Notes: generated by a model from the letters alone, not told the origin. A stretch of DNA of 64,000 nucleotides from JAPPLB01 sp965208945 (GCA_965208945.1 OZ242366.1:3348001-3412000), one strand, 5' to 3'; shown: positions 1 through 9,540, numbered from the stretch's first letter. Numbers and translations are program-made.

Positions 1-57
1 TCGTCCTGACGGCCCTCTCACGCACTTCTCCTCGCCGCGTGGTGAGAAATGCAGGCT
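1..57 (-). repeat. Family A repeat, truncated by window edge
   Basis: Right-hand part of the family A palindromic element described at 15500-15706. It ends in the terminal inverted repeat GTGGTGAGAAATGCAGGC, here followed by TG instead of the usual TA. The remainder lies outside the window. Confidence 0.85.
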
Positions 58-101
58 GACCTCGATGCGGCGGCTGCTCGGACGGGTGCGGTGGATAAAG
101 C

Positions 102-875
102 CTACCGCCGCACGTCCTTGAGCCGGTAGTCGCTGGCCTCGATCCGCACGACTTTGCACATCTCGAACAGCCGCGAGCGCGCCTGCGAGCCGATCCGGTC
201 GGCCAGCGTGTCTTTGATGTGATATTGGCCGGACACGGTGTTCCGGGTGCTCTTGCGGTCTCCCAAGATCTCGTCGGGAAGATTGGTGGTGACGATGAGG
301 GCTTTCCCGGCGTTGTAGCGGTGGTTGATAATGCTCGTCACCACGTCCACCACCCAATCGCTCACGCGGTGCGAGCCCAAGTCGTCGAGCAGCAGGACTT
401 CACCTTCGAGCGCCGAGCGATAGGCTTCGCGCTCGCTCGTGCCGGCCGCCGGGTTGTACCCCGCGCGAATCCGGTCGAGCAGGTTCTGGTAGTCAAAGAA
501 CAGCCCCTCGAAGCCCCGTTCGACGAGACCCTTGAGCACTGCGCAGGCGAGGTGCGTCTTGCCGACGCCTGGAGGTCCCTGCAACATCAATCCCGGTTTT
601 GGGGACGTAGGGAACTCACGCGCGTAACCCTTGGCTTCGATCATCGCGTGCGCCAGGGCACGGTTAGCGATCGGGTTATCACGGGGCAGACTGAAGTTGT
701 CAAAGCTTGCCTGCTCGAATCGCTCAGGGATGCCCGCCTGTTTCAGCAAGGTCCCCTGACGCTGCACCTCAGCACAGCCGCAACGGACAACCGCGGCCAC
801 ACCCCCCTTGTCCACTTCCTTCCATCCGGTTCCGCTGCATGAAGGACAATCCGGTCGAGCAGGCATTGGTTCCAA
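102..875 (-). CDS. DnaC/IstB-like AAA+ ATPase, putative helicase loader
   Basis: A 257-residue AAA+ protein of the DnaC/DnaI/IstB group. It has an N-terminal zinc-ribbon-like cluster (CPSC at 10-13, RCGC at 31-34), Walker A GPPGVGKT at 100-107, Walker B LLLDDLG at 161-167 and a late arginine-rich motif (SRLFEM). Chromosomal members load the replicative helicase onto DNA in the cytoplasm; IstB members assist a transposase. No istA-like gene is adjacent and the next gene is a biotin carrier 3 bp upstream, so the chromosomal loader role is favoured by inference. An alternative start lies at the internal Met4 (866). Confidence 0.85.
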   Translation of the reverse strand: MEPMPARPDCPSCSGTGWKEVDKGGVAAVVRCGCAEVQRQGTLLKQAGIPERFEQASFDNFSLPRDNPIANRALAHAMIEAKGYAREFPTSPKPGLMLQGPPGVGKTHLACAVLKGLVERGFEGLFFDYQNLLDRIRAGYNPAAGTSEREAYRSALEGEVLLLDDLGSHRVSDWVVDVVTSIINHRYNAGKALIVTTNLPDEILGDRKSTRNTVSGQYHIKDTLADRIGSQARSRLFEMCKVVRIEASDYRLKDVRR

Positions 876-878
876 CTT

Positions 879-1388
879 TCATTCGATGACGACAAGCGTC
901 TCGCCAGCGGCTACCGAACCGCCCTCCGACACTTGGATGACGGCGACCCTACCGGCCTTTGGCGACTTCATCGCATTCTGCATCTTCATCGCCTCCACGA
1001 TGACGAGTCCTTGCGCCGCGTCGACTTCTTCGCCTTCCTGAACCAACAATTTGACGACCTTGCCGGGCATGGACGCTTTTACCTTCCGAGGTCCGGAGGC
1101 GTCCGATGCGCCCCCGGCCGGAGTCCAGCGCCTCGGATCGGTCACGGTAACCGGATACGCCTCTCCGTTAACGGCAACGTCAAACATTCCGTTGCAGCGT
1201 TCGTGGATGCGCACATCGTAATGGCGGCCGGCCTCGATGACAGAGTAAGTGAGAGGCGCGATCTCCCGAAAGTCGGCTTCGCCGGATTCATCGTCGATTC
1301 GAAAGCTGACCGAAGACGAGGAATCGCGCTGCAACTCCAAGGCCACTTGCCTGTTGCCGATTGTCGAAAGCAGCTTCATCACGGTCAC
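879..1388 (-). CDS. Biotin carboxyl carrier protein of an acyl-CoA carboxylase
   Basis: A 169-residue protein whose C-terminal 70 residues form a biotinyl/lipoyl domain with the biotinylation motif EAMKM (Lys135). The first 100 residues form a less conserved linker. It should carry CO2 between the biotin carboxylase encoded 18 bp upstream and a carboxyltransferase that is not in the window. The separate carboxylase and carrier resemble a split acetyl/propionyl-CoA carboxylase alpha chain. It is the middle gene of a minus-strand trio with the helicase loader. The start could be Met1 or Met4. Confidence 0.9.
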   Translation of the reverse strand: MTVMKLLSTIGNRQVALELQRDSSSSVSFRIDDESGEADFREIAPLTYSVIEAGRHYDVRIHERCNGMFDVAVNGEAYPVTVTDPRRWTPAGGASDASGPRKVKASMPGKVVKLLVQEGEEVDAAQGLVIVEAMKMQNAMKSPKAGRVAVIQVSEGGSVAAGETLVVIE

Positions 1389-1406
1389 GCAGCGGGGCTC
1401 ATCCGC

Positions 1407-2906
1407 TCACCGCAGCAACGCGTCCCGGCCGGCGCTCTTCCAGGCGCTGGCGGGCGGACCAGACTTTGTCGCGCTCCGAGCGGCGGTCCGAAGAAATTGC
1501 ACGCCGGCGCCGACGACAGCGATCCTCCGCGCTGCTTCGTCCGACCGCGGCAACGCTCTACGCTCCATCCAGCGGCCGATAAAACCGGTGTCGATCCGTC
1601 CCGCACGGAATTCCTCATCTTCAATGATGTCCCGGAAGAAGCCGAGTGTCGTCCGGATTCCCGTCACATTGTATTCCCGAAGCGCGGTGCGCAGGCGGGC
1701 TATCGCGCAATCCCTATCCTTGTCCCAAACGACCAGCTTCGCGATGAGCGGGTCGTATTCCATGGGCACCGACCAGCCCTCGTACGATCCCGAATCGATG
1801 CGTACTCCCGGCCCTCCCGGTTCGGTCAGCGAAGTGATTTCGCCTGGTGAGGGAAAGAACTGATTGTCGGGGTCCTCCGAGTAGACGCGACATTCGATCG
1901 CGTGACCGTGCAACCCGACATCCTCTTGCCGAAGGGGAAGCTTCGCGCCGGCCGCAATGCGAATCTGTTCACGCACCAGATCAAGCCGGGTGATCATCTC
2001 CGTCACCGGGTGCTCGACCTGCAGACGGGTATTCATTTCGAGGAAGTAGAACCGTCCTTCCGCGTCAGCGAGAAACTCCACGGTCCCGGCGTTCACATAA
2101 CCCGCTGCCGAGGCCGCCTCGACGCCGGCCTTCGTAATCCGCTCTCGCAATGACGGGTGCTCATCGACGAGGGGAGCGGGCGCTTCCTCCAGGACTTTTT
2201 GATGGCGCCGCTGCAATGAACATTCCCTTTCCCAAAGATGGATCACGTCTCCGTATGCATCCGCCAGGACCTGGACTTCGATATGACGCGGTTTGACAAT
2301 CGCCTTCTCGATATAGATTTCCGGATTCCCGAAAGCCTGTTGGGCCTCACCGCGAGCCTGCTCGAACTCCGGCGCCATCTCGGCTGCCGAGGAAACCAAC
2401 CGCATGCCCTTGCCTCCGCCGCCGCCTGCGGCTTTGAGCATGACGGGAAAGCCAATCGCGCCGGCCGCCTTCAGAGCTTCTTCGAAACTCGCCGCCGGTT
2501 CGGTCGTGCCGGGTACGACGGGGACTCCGGCAGCCTTCATCGCCTGCCGAGCGCGAGTCTTCGAACCCATCAGCCGCATCGAGGCCGCTGTCGGCCCGAT
2601 GAACGTCAACCCCGCCCGGTCGCAGGCCTCGACGAACTCGGCGTTTTCGCTGAGGAACCCATAACCCGGGTGGATCGCATCGGCGCCGGCATCACGCGCG
2701 GCCTTGAGAATCCGTTCTATATTCAGGTAGCTCTCGTGGGCCGGAGAAGATCCGATCCGCACCGCCTCGTCGGCGAGCCGCACGTGCAGTGACGCGCGGT
2801 CCGCGTCAGAGTACACCGCCACCGCCGTGATTCCCATCGCTCTGCAGGTGCGGATCACCCGGACTGCAATTTCTCCACGATTGGCAATCAGGATCTTTCG
2901 GAACAT
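1407..2906 (-). CDS. accC: Biotin carboxylase subunit of acetyl/propionyl-CoA carboxylase
   Basis: A 499-residue ATP-grasp enzyme beginning FRKILIANRGEIAVRVIR, the usual N-terminus of biotin carboxylases. It has the glycine-rich ATP loop GGGGGKGMR and the signature MNTRLQVEHPVTE with catalytic Glu/Arg residues. It carboxylates the biotin of the carrier encoded just downstream, using ATP and bicarbonate. The last 50 residues, beyond the usual 450, are poorly conserved. First gene of the minus-strand group accC-BCCP-helicase loader. The substrate (acetyl- or propionyl-CoA) depends on a carboxyltransferase not seen here. Confidence 0.93.
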   Translation of the reverse strand: MFRKILIANRGEIAVRVIRTCRAMGITAVAVYSDADRASLHVRLADEAVRIGSSPAHESYLNIERILKAARDAGADAIHPGYGFLSENAEFVEACDRAGLTFIGPTAASMRLMGSKTRARQAMKAAGVPVVPGTTEPAASFEEALKAAGAIGFPVMLKAAGGGGGKGMRLVSSAAEMAPEFEQARGEAQQAFGNPEIYIEKAIVKPRHIEVQVLADAYGDVIHLWERECSLQRRHQKVLEEAPAPLVDEHPSLRERITKAGVEAASAAGYVNAGTVEFLADAEGRFYFLEMNTRLQVEHPVTEMITRLDLVREQIRIAAGAKLPLRQEDVGLHGHAIECRVYSEDPDNQFFPSPGEITSLTEPGGPGVRIDSGSYEGWSVPMEYDPLIAKLVVWDKDRDCAIARLRTALREYNVTGIRTTLGFFRDIIEDEEFRAGRIDTGFIGRWMERRALPRSDEAARRIAVVGAGVQFLRTAARSATKSGPPASAWKSAGRDALLR

Positions 2907-3043
2907 GCGAACCCAACCCGGCTCGGAGCGCGGGCAGACGCCGATTGTAGCAACGCGCCGAAGCTTGCGCGGGCGCTCTCCGTTCCTGTGCTATTTTGTG
3001 AGGACCCTTACAACCGAGCAGTACAGAGGAGGAAGATCTAGCC

Positions 3044-3496
3044 ATGCCCGATGGGAAATCCAACTCACGCCGCGAAGCCATGATGGCCGTGGCGCTCGGC
3101 CTTGCGGGAGCTTCTTCCGCACAGGCCGCCGATAACTGGACACCGAAGAAGGAGCGCACCGGCGGTCCTTTGCGCTCCGGTCACTTGCTGTTCCTCGGCG
3201 GCATCGGCGGCTGGTATCCGAGACGGCGCCCGGACGGTCCCGGTGACGTCCAGCAACAAACCGCCGATTGCCTGACGCTCATGAAGGAATCGCTCGAGCG
3301 CGCCGGTTCCTCGATGGCCAACGTGCTCAAGGTGCAGGTCTCGCTCGTCGACCCCGTGAACAACTGGGGGCCGATGACGGAGACCTACAACACCTTTTTC
3401 CCTGATCCGAAGCCCGCTCGAAACTACTTCGGCGCGACCGGCTTCCGGCGCCCAGGCCAACTGCTCCAGATCGACTGCATCGCCTACGTCGACTGA
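3044..3496 (+). CDS. Exported RidA/YjgF-family protein
   Basis: A 150-residue protein with an N-terminal Tat-like signal (SRREAMMAVALGLAG, cleavage near AQA-AD at about residue 28) followed by a RidA/YER057c/UK114 fold. Cytosolic RidA members hydrolyse reactive imines/enamines; exported ones have no settled role. A good Shine-Dalgarno (GAGGA) lies 11-15 bp before the ATG. It stands alone, divergent from accC with a 137 bp gap holding both promoters. The 238 bp after it hold nothing I recognise. Confidence 0.85.
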   Translation: MPDGKSNSRREAMMAVALGLAGASSAQAADNWTPKKERTGGPLRSGHLLFLGGIGGWYPRRRPDGPGDVQQQTADCLTLMKESLERAGSSMANVLKVQVSLVDPVNNWGPMTETYNTFFPDPKPARNYFGATGFRRPGQLLQIDCIAYVD

Positions 3497-3734
3497 CGGC
3501 GCCTGCCGCACTCACCCACCGAACAGCCGTGGATGTCAATCCATGGACTCAGGCCGCCGTTCGCGAACATGCAGTGGGAGAACGTGGAGCGAACCCGACT
3601 GAAAAGCAGAAGCCGCCGCACGGCAAGTAACGCGTTCCGTCTATCGGCTGGTTTTTCGCTGTCCGTGCGCGGATCATCCAAGTGGGAAACATCCGAGCCG
3701 GTGTCAACGCCGCTTGATCGGGGGATGTTACAGG

Positions 3735-5957
3735 TCAGCTACGTCTGACTGCACTCACGTGCGGCACGCGTTGGATTGACGCAATAACGCGAGTGAGCTG
3801 AGCCAGATCCCGTACGGAGATCGTGGTATCGATCAGCGCAGCCCCCCCGCGCGTCGGCGCTCGACTCGAGAGCTGTGAAATGTTGATGCCTTCGTCCGAA
3901 AGGATGGAGGTAATCTCGTTCAGGAGTCCGGGGCGATCGTCGACCAGGATCTCCAACTTCGCCTCGTAGTTCAGCTCTTCCGCTTCGGCATTCGCCCACT
4001 GGACATCGATCCGGCGCTCGGCATCGTACATCAGGTTTTCGACATTCGCGCAACTGGTTGCGTGGACAGCAACCCCCTTGCCGCGTGTAACATAGCCGAC
4101 GATCGGTTCTCCTCGAATCGGATTACAACAACCGGCACGGTAAACGAGCATGTCGTCGATACCACTGACGATCAGTGACTCGCCGGGCGAGGCGCCGGGA
4201 CGCCTGGAGATCGCCGGTTTGGGCTGGGTCGGGGCCGTGTGAGCAGATTGCCGATCGTCTTCCGGCAGGAACTTCGACAGAATCTGTTTGGCCGAGTAGC
4301 GGCCATACCCCAACGCGGCGTACAGATCCGCCGGCTTGGAGAAACCATAGTCCCGACAGACCCTTTCCCAGATTCCGTCATCAATCTTCTTCAACGAGAT
4401 GCGCATGCGTCTCGCTTCTTTTTCGAGAAGTTTGAGACCAATCTCTTCGGCCCGTTTACGACGGTGTGTGTTCAGCCAATGCTTGATCTTGTTTCGCGCC
4501 CTCGAGGTCCTGACGAAGCTCAGCCAGTCACGACTCGGAGGGTGGCCGGCTTGCGTGATGATCTCGACGCTGTCTCCGTTCGAGAGGCTGTACTTGAGGG
4601 GCACGATCCTTCCATTCACCTTGGCGCCGACGCAGGTATGGCCTACTTCCGTATGGATCAGATAAGCAAAGTCGACCGGTGTGGCTCCCTGCGGCAAGAC
4701 CAGCAACTTGCCCTTCGGGGTGAAGACGTATACCTCCTCCGGGTACAAGTCGACTTTCAGAGTTGACATGAAGTCGGTCGGATCGGGCATGTCCTGTTGC
4801 CACTCGACAAGCTGCCGCAGCCAAGCCATTCGCTGATCGTCGGCGTCAGCTCCGATCCGTCCTTCTTTGTATTTCCAGTGGGAGCAGATTCCTTCCTCCG
4901 CCATCTTGTGCATATCCCAGGTACGGATCTGGACTTCGAACTTCTGGCCCTTGTCGGTGATCAAGGAAGTATGCAGCGACTGGTAGAGGTTCGGCCGCGG
5001 GCGGGAAATGTAGTCATTGATCGTACCCGTGACCGGTGTCCAGCGGTTGTTGATGAGCCCCAGGGCCGCATAACAATTTTTTTCGGTGTCAGTGATCACG
5101 CGAAGGGCCAACAGGTCGTACATCTGAGGCAGCGGCACACCACGCCTGGTTTTTTCGTAAACCGAAGAAGGTTTCTTGATTCTTCCCTCGACCGTGGCGG
5201 GGACATCCGCTTCGTCAAGCAGCTTGGAGATGATTTCCTTTACTTGATGCAGGAAATTGTCATCGGCCTCTCGCCGGGACTCGATGTACGTAGTAATCTC
5301 TCGATAGGCCTCGGGCTCGAGGTAGGCGAGGGCGAGGTCTCTCAGCTCGTCCCATATTCGGCCCATCCCGAGACGCAGGGCGATCGGTGCGTAGATCTCC
5401 CACGTTTCGCGGGCGATGCGCCGTTGTTTTTCTTCGGAAAGGTACTCCAAGGTCCGCATGTTGTGCAGACGATCGGCGAGCTTTACGAGGATCACACGAA
5501 TGTCGCGGACCATCGCCAGCAGCATCTTGCGGTAGTTCTCAGCCTGCTGGGCCTGGGTCGAGTTGTAATCGAGGAGGCTGAGTTTGGTGACGCCGTCTAC
5601 GCACCCTGCGACCTCCGGACCGAAGCGGCGCTCGATCTCTTCCAAGCCGGCGGCGGTATCCTCGACGACATCATGGAGCAGGCTGGTGATCAGGCACACT
5701 CTGTCCAATCGCCGGTCGGCAAGGATGTGGGCCACTTCAAGGGGGTGCGCAATATAGGGTTCGCCGGAAGCGCGCGTCTGGGACTCGTGACGGCAGGAGG
5801 CGTACTCGAAGGCCTCTCGCAGCGGCTTGAGGTCGTCGTGTGGACGGGCTTTGCGGAGCTTGGCCTCCAACGCGTCGAAGCGTAGAAGGAGAGAGTCGTG
5901 GGTCAGGTGTCGGTCAGCGGCAACGGGAGACGTTGACATCGCGAACCTGCCGGGCAA
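3735..5957 (-). CDS. Bifunctional (p)ppGpp synthetase/hydrolase (RelA/SpoT)
   Basis: A 740-residue long RSH enzyme. The N-terminal HD hydrolase domain has an intact metal site (HD 95-96, ED 99-100 in HDVVED), so hydrolase activity is expected. The synthetase domain follows with the conserved PNLYQSLHT segment, then TGS (VYVFTPKGKLLVLPQGATP), a helical/zinc-finger region and a C-terminal ACT domain. It makes and degrades the stringent-response alarmone. With no second RSH gene here it is probably the single bifunctional Rel of the genome (inference). Met7 (5939) is an alternative start. Confidence 0.95.
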   Translation of the reverse strand: MPGRFAMSTSPVAADRHLTHDSLLLRFDALEAKLRKARPHDDLKPLREAFEYASCRHESQTRASGEPYIAHPLEVAHILADRRLDRVCLITSLLHDVVEDTAAGLEEIERRFGPEVAGCVDGVTKLSLLDYNSTQAQQAENYRKMLLAMVRDIRVILVKLADRLHNMRTLEYLSEEKQRRIARETWEIYAPIALRLGMGRIWDELRDLALAYLEPEAYREITTYIESRREADDNFLHQVKEIISKLLDEADVPATVEGRIKKPSSVYEKTRRGVPLPQMYDLLALRVITDTEKNCYAALGLINNRWTPVTGTINDYISRPRPNLYQSLHTSLITDKGQKFEVQIRTWDMHKMAEEGICSHWKYKEGRIGADADDQRMAWLRQLVEWQQDMPDPTDFMSTLKVDLYPEEVYVFTPKGKLLVLPQGATPVDFAYLIHTEVGHTCVGAKVNGRIVPLKYSLSNGDSVEIITQAGHPPSRDWLSFVRTSRARNKIKHWLNTHRRKRAEEIGLKLLEKEARRMRISLKKIDDGIWERVCRDYGFSKPADLYAALGYGRYSAKQILSKFLPEDDRQSAHTAPTQPKPAISRRPGASPGESLIVSGIDDMLVYRAGCCNPIRGEPIVGYVTRGKGVAVHATSCANVENLMYDAERRIDVQWANAEAEELNYEAKLEILVDDRPGLLNEITSILSDEGINISQLSSRAPTRGGAALIDTTISVRDLAQLTRVIASIQRVPHVSAVRRS

Positions 5958-5978
5958 TCCGCCATGGCAGATGCAAGA

Positions 5979-6008
5979 AGCCCCGAGAAGCGTGCACTCC
6001 TCAGGGCT
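5979..6008 (-). terminator. Hairpin between TPR lipoprotein gene and relA/spoT
   Basis: Imperfect 12-bp inverted repeat (AGCCCTGAGGAG / CTTCTCGGGGCT on the minus strand, 6-nt loop) just after the TPR gene. The trailing sequence TTCTTG is only weakly U-rich, so termination may be partial. A TATAAT match on the minus strand at 6011-6016 could start relA/spoT transcription, but its -35 (TTCCAG) is poor. Confidence 0.4.
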
Positions 6009-6030
6009 CCATTATAAAACCGTCGCTTTT

Positions 6031-6837
6031 TTACTGGAACTCCTGGATCTCCGCTTCCGCCTTGATCTTTTTGGTTTCCAGGCTTTTCTGGACCCACTCG
6101 TCGGCCGTCGTAGTGTACTTCTCGTACTCTTCTGAGGATTCCGCGATGTCGGCCCAGCGGCGGTAGAGCAGGTTTACGTAGGCCATCGCATCGTCGTATT
6201 GAGGATCGATCTCGATGGCCGCATTGAGGGCATCCAGTCCCTCTTCGATCAACGGAAGGTTCTGCTCGGCCAGTTCCTGGCGAGCATCCTCATCCTTGAT
6301 CGGGCCAGGCTCGTCGAGCTGCATGCCGATCTCTGCCCGAACCTGCATGTCCCGCGGAAACGTGATCGACCAGTTGATGACGCCGATCGTGTAGTGCGCT
6401 TCCTTGTTCTCCGGATTGACGGCAAGCAGAGCCCGGTAGGTCTCTTTGGACATCTCGAACTCCCTCATGCTGAAGTACAGAGACGCTATGCTGGCGAGGG
6501 CGACTTCATTCTTCTCATCACGATCGAGAACTCCCTGGAAGCCATCCAGCGCCTGCCGGGCGATCTGCATGTTTTCTTCGGACTCGCCGCCCGGGATGTA
6601 TTGCATCATGAAGGACGAGGCGCGATAGGATCGGGCCGCCAACAGCTCCGGATCATATTCGATGGCCTGGTCGAAGCGCTGAACAGCGACTTGATAGTTG
6701 GACTGACTGAACGCCCGCACACCGTGGTTCAATTCATTCCGCGCCCTGAGGTAGTTGAGCTTGTCCATGCAACCGGTGGTGAGTAGAACGCCTCCGACCA
6801 GGGCAAGCAATAGAAGAACTTGTAGAAACCGTCTCAT
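6031..6837 (-). CDS. TPR-repeat lipoprotein
   Basis: A 268-residue protein with a lipoprotein signal peptide (lipobox LTTGC, Cys23) followed by tetratricopeptide repeats over roughly 40-230 (for example SNYQVAVQRFDQAIEYDP and AIEIDPQYDDAMAYVNLLYR). It should be anchored on the periplasmic face of the inner or outer membrane. It is the last gene of a minus-strand run TonB-ExbB-ExbD-ExbD-TPR, 34 bp after the second exbD, suggesting a scaffold role for that envelope complex (inference). Confidence 0.85.
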   Translation of the reverse strand: MRRFLQVLLLLALVGGVLLTTGCMDKLNYLRARNELNHGVRAFSQSNYQVAVQRFDQAIEYDPELLAARSYRASSFMMQYIPGGESEENMQIARQALDGFQGVLDRDEKNEVALASIASLYFSMREFEMSKETYRALLAVNPENKEAHYTIGVINWSITFPRDMQVRAEIGMQLDEPGPIKDEDARQELAEQNLPLIEEGLDALNAAIEIDPQYDDAMAYVNLLYRRWADIAESSEEYEKYTTTADEWVQKSLETKKIKAEAEIQEFQ

Positions 6838-6871
6838 GGTTTTCCGCTCCGTCTCTCCGGCTGGGCGGTTC

Positions 6872-7303
6872 CTAGCCGCCCGATTCGAGGTCCTCGGTCA
6901 GCAACCCGATCTTGTCGACCCCTGCACCTTTGGCAATGTCAATGACCTCGGCGATCTCAATGAATTCCAGAGCCGGCGCGCCGCGAACGAACATCACTCG
7001 CTCGGCCCGGGTCTTGAAGATGTCCTGGAGCCGGTCTCCCAACAGGTCTTTCGCGGTGGGATCACGGTTGATCATGATGCCGCGGTTCGCGTTGATCGAA
7101 ACGACAATCGTTCGGGTGTTTGATTCCTGCTGCTGCTGCTGCGCGTCGGGGTTGGGCTGCGGGACCAGCGCCTCCAAACCCTTTGGGGTCAGCGGCGTAA
7201 TCACCATGAAGATGATCAACAAGACCAACAAGACGTCGATCAGCGGGGTCATGTTGATGTTGACCATCGGACCACCGCCACTTCCACCTACATCCATAGC
7301 CAT
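6872..7303 (-). CDS. ExbD/TolR-family biopolymer transport protein (second copy)
   Basis: A 143-residue ExbD/TolR protein: short cytoplasmic N-terminus, one transmembrane helix with the conserved proton-relay aspartate (NINMTPLIDVLLVLLIIFMV), and a periplasmic domain with an unusual Gln-rich stretch (DAQQQQQE). It works with ExbB as a proton-driven motor for TonB. It follows a different exbD by 43 bp. AAAGGAG is a clear ribosome site. Paired exbD genes are common in Acidobacteria and related phyla. Confidence 0.93.
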   Translation of the reverse strand: MAMDVGGSGGGPMVNINMTPLIDVLLVLLIIFMVITPLTPKGLEALVPQPNPDAQQQQQESNTRTIVVSINANRGIMINRDPTAKDLLGDRLQDIFKTRAERVMFVRGAPALEFIEIAEVIDIAKGAGVDKIGLLTEDLESGG

Positions 7304-7346
7304 GGTGTTTTTTCTCCTTTAGTCTGATAGGACTCTTACACGCCGT

Positions 7347-7802
7347 TTAGCGAGCCGCGCGGCTACGTGTTTCTTCCAACTTTTCCGTCAGAAGGCCCAC
7401 TTGATCACAGCCCGCGGAGCGAAGAATGTTGACAACTTCGACGACCCGCTCATAACGAGACCGTGCGTCGCTCTTGACGTACACGGTCTTGTCGATGCGA
7501 GTAGTCAGGATGTCCTCAACCTCGTTCTTCAGCAGGTTTGCCTCGATACGAGAACGACCCAGGAACACGCTTCCCTCACGGGTCACGGCGACCAGGATGG
7601 CATCTTCCTGATCCGCCTCGTCCATCGCGATGTGGTTGCGCGTGCGCACCAAGTCAACGCTGACGCCCTTGCTCAGCATCGGGGTGATGACCATGAAGAT
7701 GATCAGCAACACGAGCATCACGTCTACCATCGGCGTCACATTGATATCCACAATGGCGCCCATTGATTTGCTTTTCTTCTCTTCTTCCATTCCGAACTCC
7801 AT
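7347..7802 (-). CDS. ExbD/TolR-family biopolymer transport protein (first copy)
   Basis: A 151-residue ExbD/TolR protein with the motif DINVTPMVDVMLVLLIIFMV, holding the essential transmembrane Asp, followed by a periplasmic domain. It should form the stator with the ExbB homologue encoded 56 bp upstream. It differs clearly from the next exbD, so the two may form a heteromeric motor or serve different TonB proteins (inference). Confidence 0.93.
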   Translation of the reverse strand: MEFGMEEEKKSKSMGAIVDINVTPMVDVMLVLLIIFMVITPMLSKGVSVDLVRTRNHIAMDEADQEDAILVAVTREGSVFLGRSRIEANLLKNEVEDILTTRIDKTVYVKSDARSRYERVVEVVNILRSAGCDQVGLLTEKLEETRSRAAR

Positions 7803-7858
7803 TCGGCAACTGAAGGCGGCGGGCTCATCGGCCCGCCGTCGCTTCGGTTCGTTCCGGT

Positions 7859-8590
7859 TTAGCTGGCGGCAGCCTTTTGGGTCTTCTTCAGGAAGTAGTC
7901 AAGCAGTTCCGAGCTGGAGTTGTCCATCTCGACGTCGAACGCTTCCACTTTGGTGTTGAAGTAGTTGAACATCCACACCGCGGGGATGGCCACGAACAGA
8001 CCAATCGCCGTCGCTACCAGAGCCTCGGAAATGCCGCCGGCGACAGCGCCAAGACCTGTTGACTTCTCGGACGAAATGCCCTCGAACGCGTTGATAATGC
8101 CGACTACCGTTCCGAACAAGCCCACAAAGGGCGCCGTGGAACCAATCGTGGCCAGACCGCTAAGGCCGCGATTCAACTCGGCATGCGTGATGGCTTGAGC
8201 GCGATCGAGAGCACGCTTCGACGACTCAATCGTCTCACCCGGGATTTCCGAGCTCATTTCGTGTGCCTGGAATTCCTGCAGGCCCGCCACGACAACCTTT
8301 GCCAAGTGGCTCTTCTTATAGCGCTCGGAGACTTTCACGGCTTCGTCCAACTTGCCTTCGCGCAAAGCCCCCGCGACGGCCGGCGCATACTGACGCGACT
8401 GTTTCCGAGCCGAGTTGTAGGCCAAGTAGCGGTCAATCATCACGCCGATCGACCAAGCAGACATCACAAACATGATGATGACAACCGCTCGCGCCGCAAA
8501 CCCCATCTGGTTCCACATGGAAACCATATCGAAACCGACTTCTTGTTGCTGGAGCAGCATCATGCCCCAAACCGAAAACTGAGCAAACAT
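7859..8590 (-). CDS. MotA/TolQ/ExbB-family proton channel protein
   Basis: A 243-residue MotA/TolQ/ExbB protein with three predicted membrane segments: near 30-48, then two in the conserved block GLSGLATIGSTAPFVGLFGT and in TAIGLFVAIPAVWMFNYF. It forms the proton channel energising the adjacent TonB. A strong ribosome site GAGGAGGA precedes the ATG. Second gene of the TonB cluster. Confidence 0.94.
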   Translation of the reverse strand: MFAQFSVWGMMLLQQQEVGFDMVSMWNQMGFAARAVVIIMFVMSAWSIGVMIDRYLAYNSARKQSRQYAPAVAGALREGKLDEAVKVSERYKKSHLAKVVVAGLQEFQAHEMSSEIPGETIESSKRALDRAQAITHAELNRGLSGLATIGSTAPFVGLFGTVVGIINAFEGISSEKSTGLGAVAGGISEALVATAIGLFVAIPAVWMFNYFNTKVEAFDVEMDNSSSELLDYFLKKTQKAAAS

Positions 8591-8682
8591 AAAAGGTTTT
8601 CCTCCTCTGAATCGTAAGTGCGCGAACGCTCCGCCGTTGCTTCGATCGGAATCTTATTCGCTGTGGATCACGCGATCACCGA

Positions 8683-9435
8683 TCACCCGGTCAATTTGAA
8701 GATCACGTCAATCTGAGTTACAACTTCCACCGCCTCGCCGTTGAGTAAGGTCGGCTTGTATTGCCACTGTTTCACCGCTTCCAGCGCGGCCGGAACCAGC
8801 AGCGGATGGCCGCTGTTCACCTCGAGTTTCTGGATCGATCCGTTTCGGGCAATGATCGCAGAAAGCTTCACGACACCCTGAATGCGCGCCTGACGAGCCA
8901 GGGGCGGATATCTCGGGGCGACCCGTTTCGCCAAGCGGGCTTTCTGGACGCTTCCGCCCACGCGAATGCGCTTCGGGGTCGCTTTCTTTTTCTTCACGGG
9001 CGGGGGGGGCGGGGGGGGCGCGACGATCGGTTGATTCGAAACGATGCCACCGATCACACCACCGAGCGAGCCACCGACTGAACCGCCCGGAACACCTCCG
9101 ACAACACCGGCGATGGTCGCAGCCGGCGGAGGCATGTCTTCTTCCTTGATGATCGCGATCTCGTCGGGAATGGCGGTTGGTTGCACCAACTTGCCGGCGT
9201 CGAATTCACGCGGAATCACCTTTTTGACCACCATCTCCGTCGGAGGCGGCGGCGGGGGCGGAGGAGGAGGCGGCGCTACCAGGAACGTCATCAACTCCGT
9301 CGCCGGGAGTTCATAATAGTTGAGCAGCGGGATGAGGACCATCACGCCGAGCGCTAAGGCCTGGACGATGAACGAGACCGCCACCGTCCAAGGTGTTTTC
9401 GTCTTCCCCGTATTAAGCATGCTTTGTTCAAACAT
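8683..9435 (-). CDS. Energy transducer TonB
   Basis: A 250-residue TonB: N-terminal transmembrane helix (about 15-40), a run of 11 or more prolines near 52-65, a Gly/Val-rich stretch with repeated GGV units (about 107-130), a second proline block, Lys-rich segment, and a C-terminal TonB domain (VAPRYPPLARQARIQGVVKL to DVIFKLTG). It transmits inner-membrane proton energy to outer-membrane receptors. It heads the ExbB/ExbD/ExbD/TPR cluster. Confidence 0.93.
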   Translation of the reverse strand: MFEQSMLNTGKTKTPWTVAVSFIVQALALGVMVLIPLLNYYELPATELMTFLVAPPPPPPPPPPPTEMVVKKVIPREFDAGKLVQPTAIPDEIAIIKEEDMPPPAATIAGVVGGVPGGSVGGSLGGVIGGIVSNQPIVAPPPPPPPVKKKKATPKRIRVGGSVQKARLAKRVAPRYPPLARQARIQGVVKLSAIIARNGSIQKLEVNSGHPLLVPAALEAVKQWQYKPTLLNGEAVEVVTQIDVIFKLTG

Positions 9436-9540
9436 GGTTTAAGCCCTCTCTCTTATGTCGATTCCCAAACCTTCCATGCGCGTCCGGCTCGACCCGATCT
9501 ATGCTAGCTCCCTTCAAGGCGCGGACGCAATGACTTTACC

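Noticed and set aside
219..842. Plus-strand open frames opposite the helicase loader, accC, relA/spoT and other genes
   Set aside because: These are antisense shadows of well-recognised proteins in GC-rich DNA, without homology-like composition or start signals.
102..875. IstB of an IS21-type insertion sequence
   Set aside because: No istA transposase or IS21 ends are adjacent; the gene sits 3 bp from a biotin carrier gene and has an N-terminal zinc cluster, which fits a chromosomal helicase loader better.
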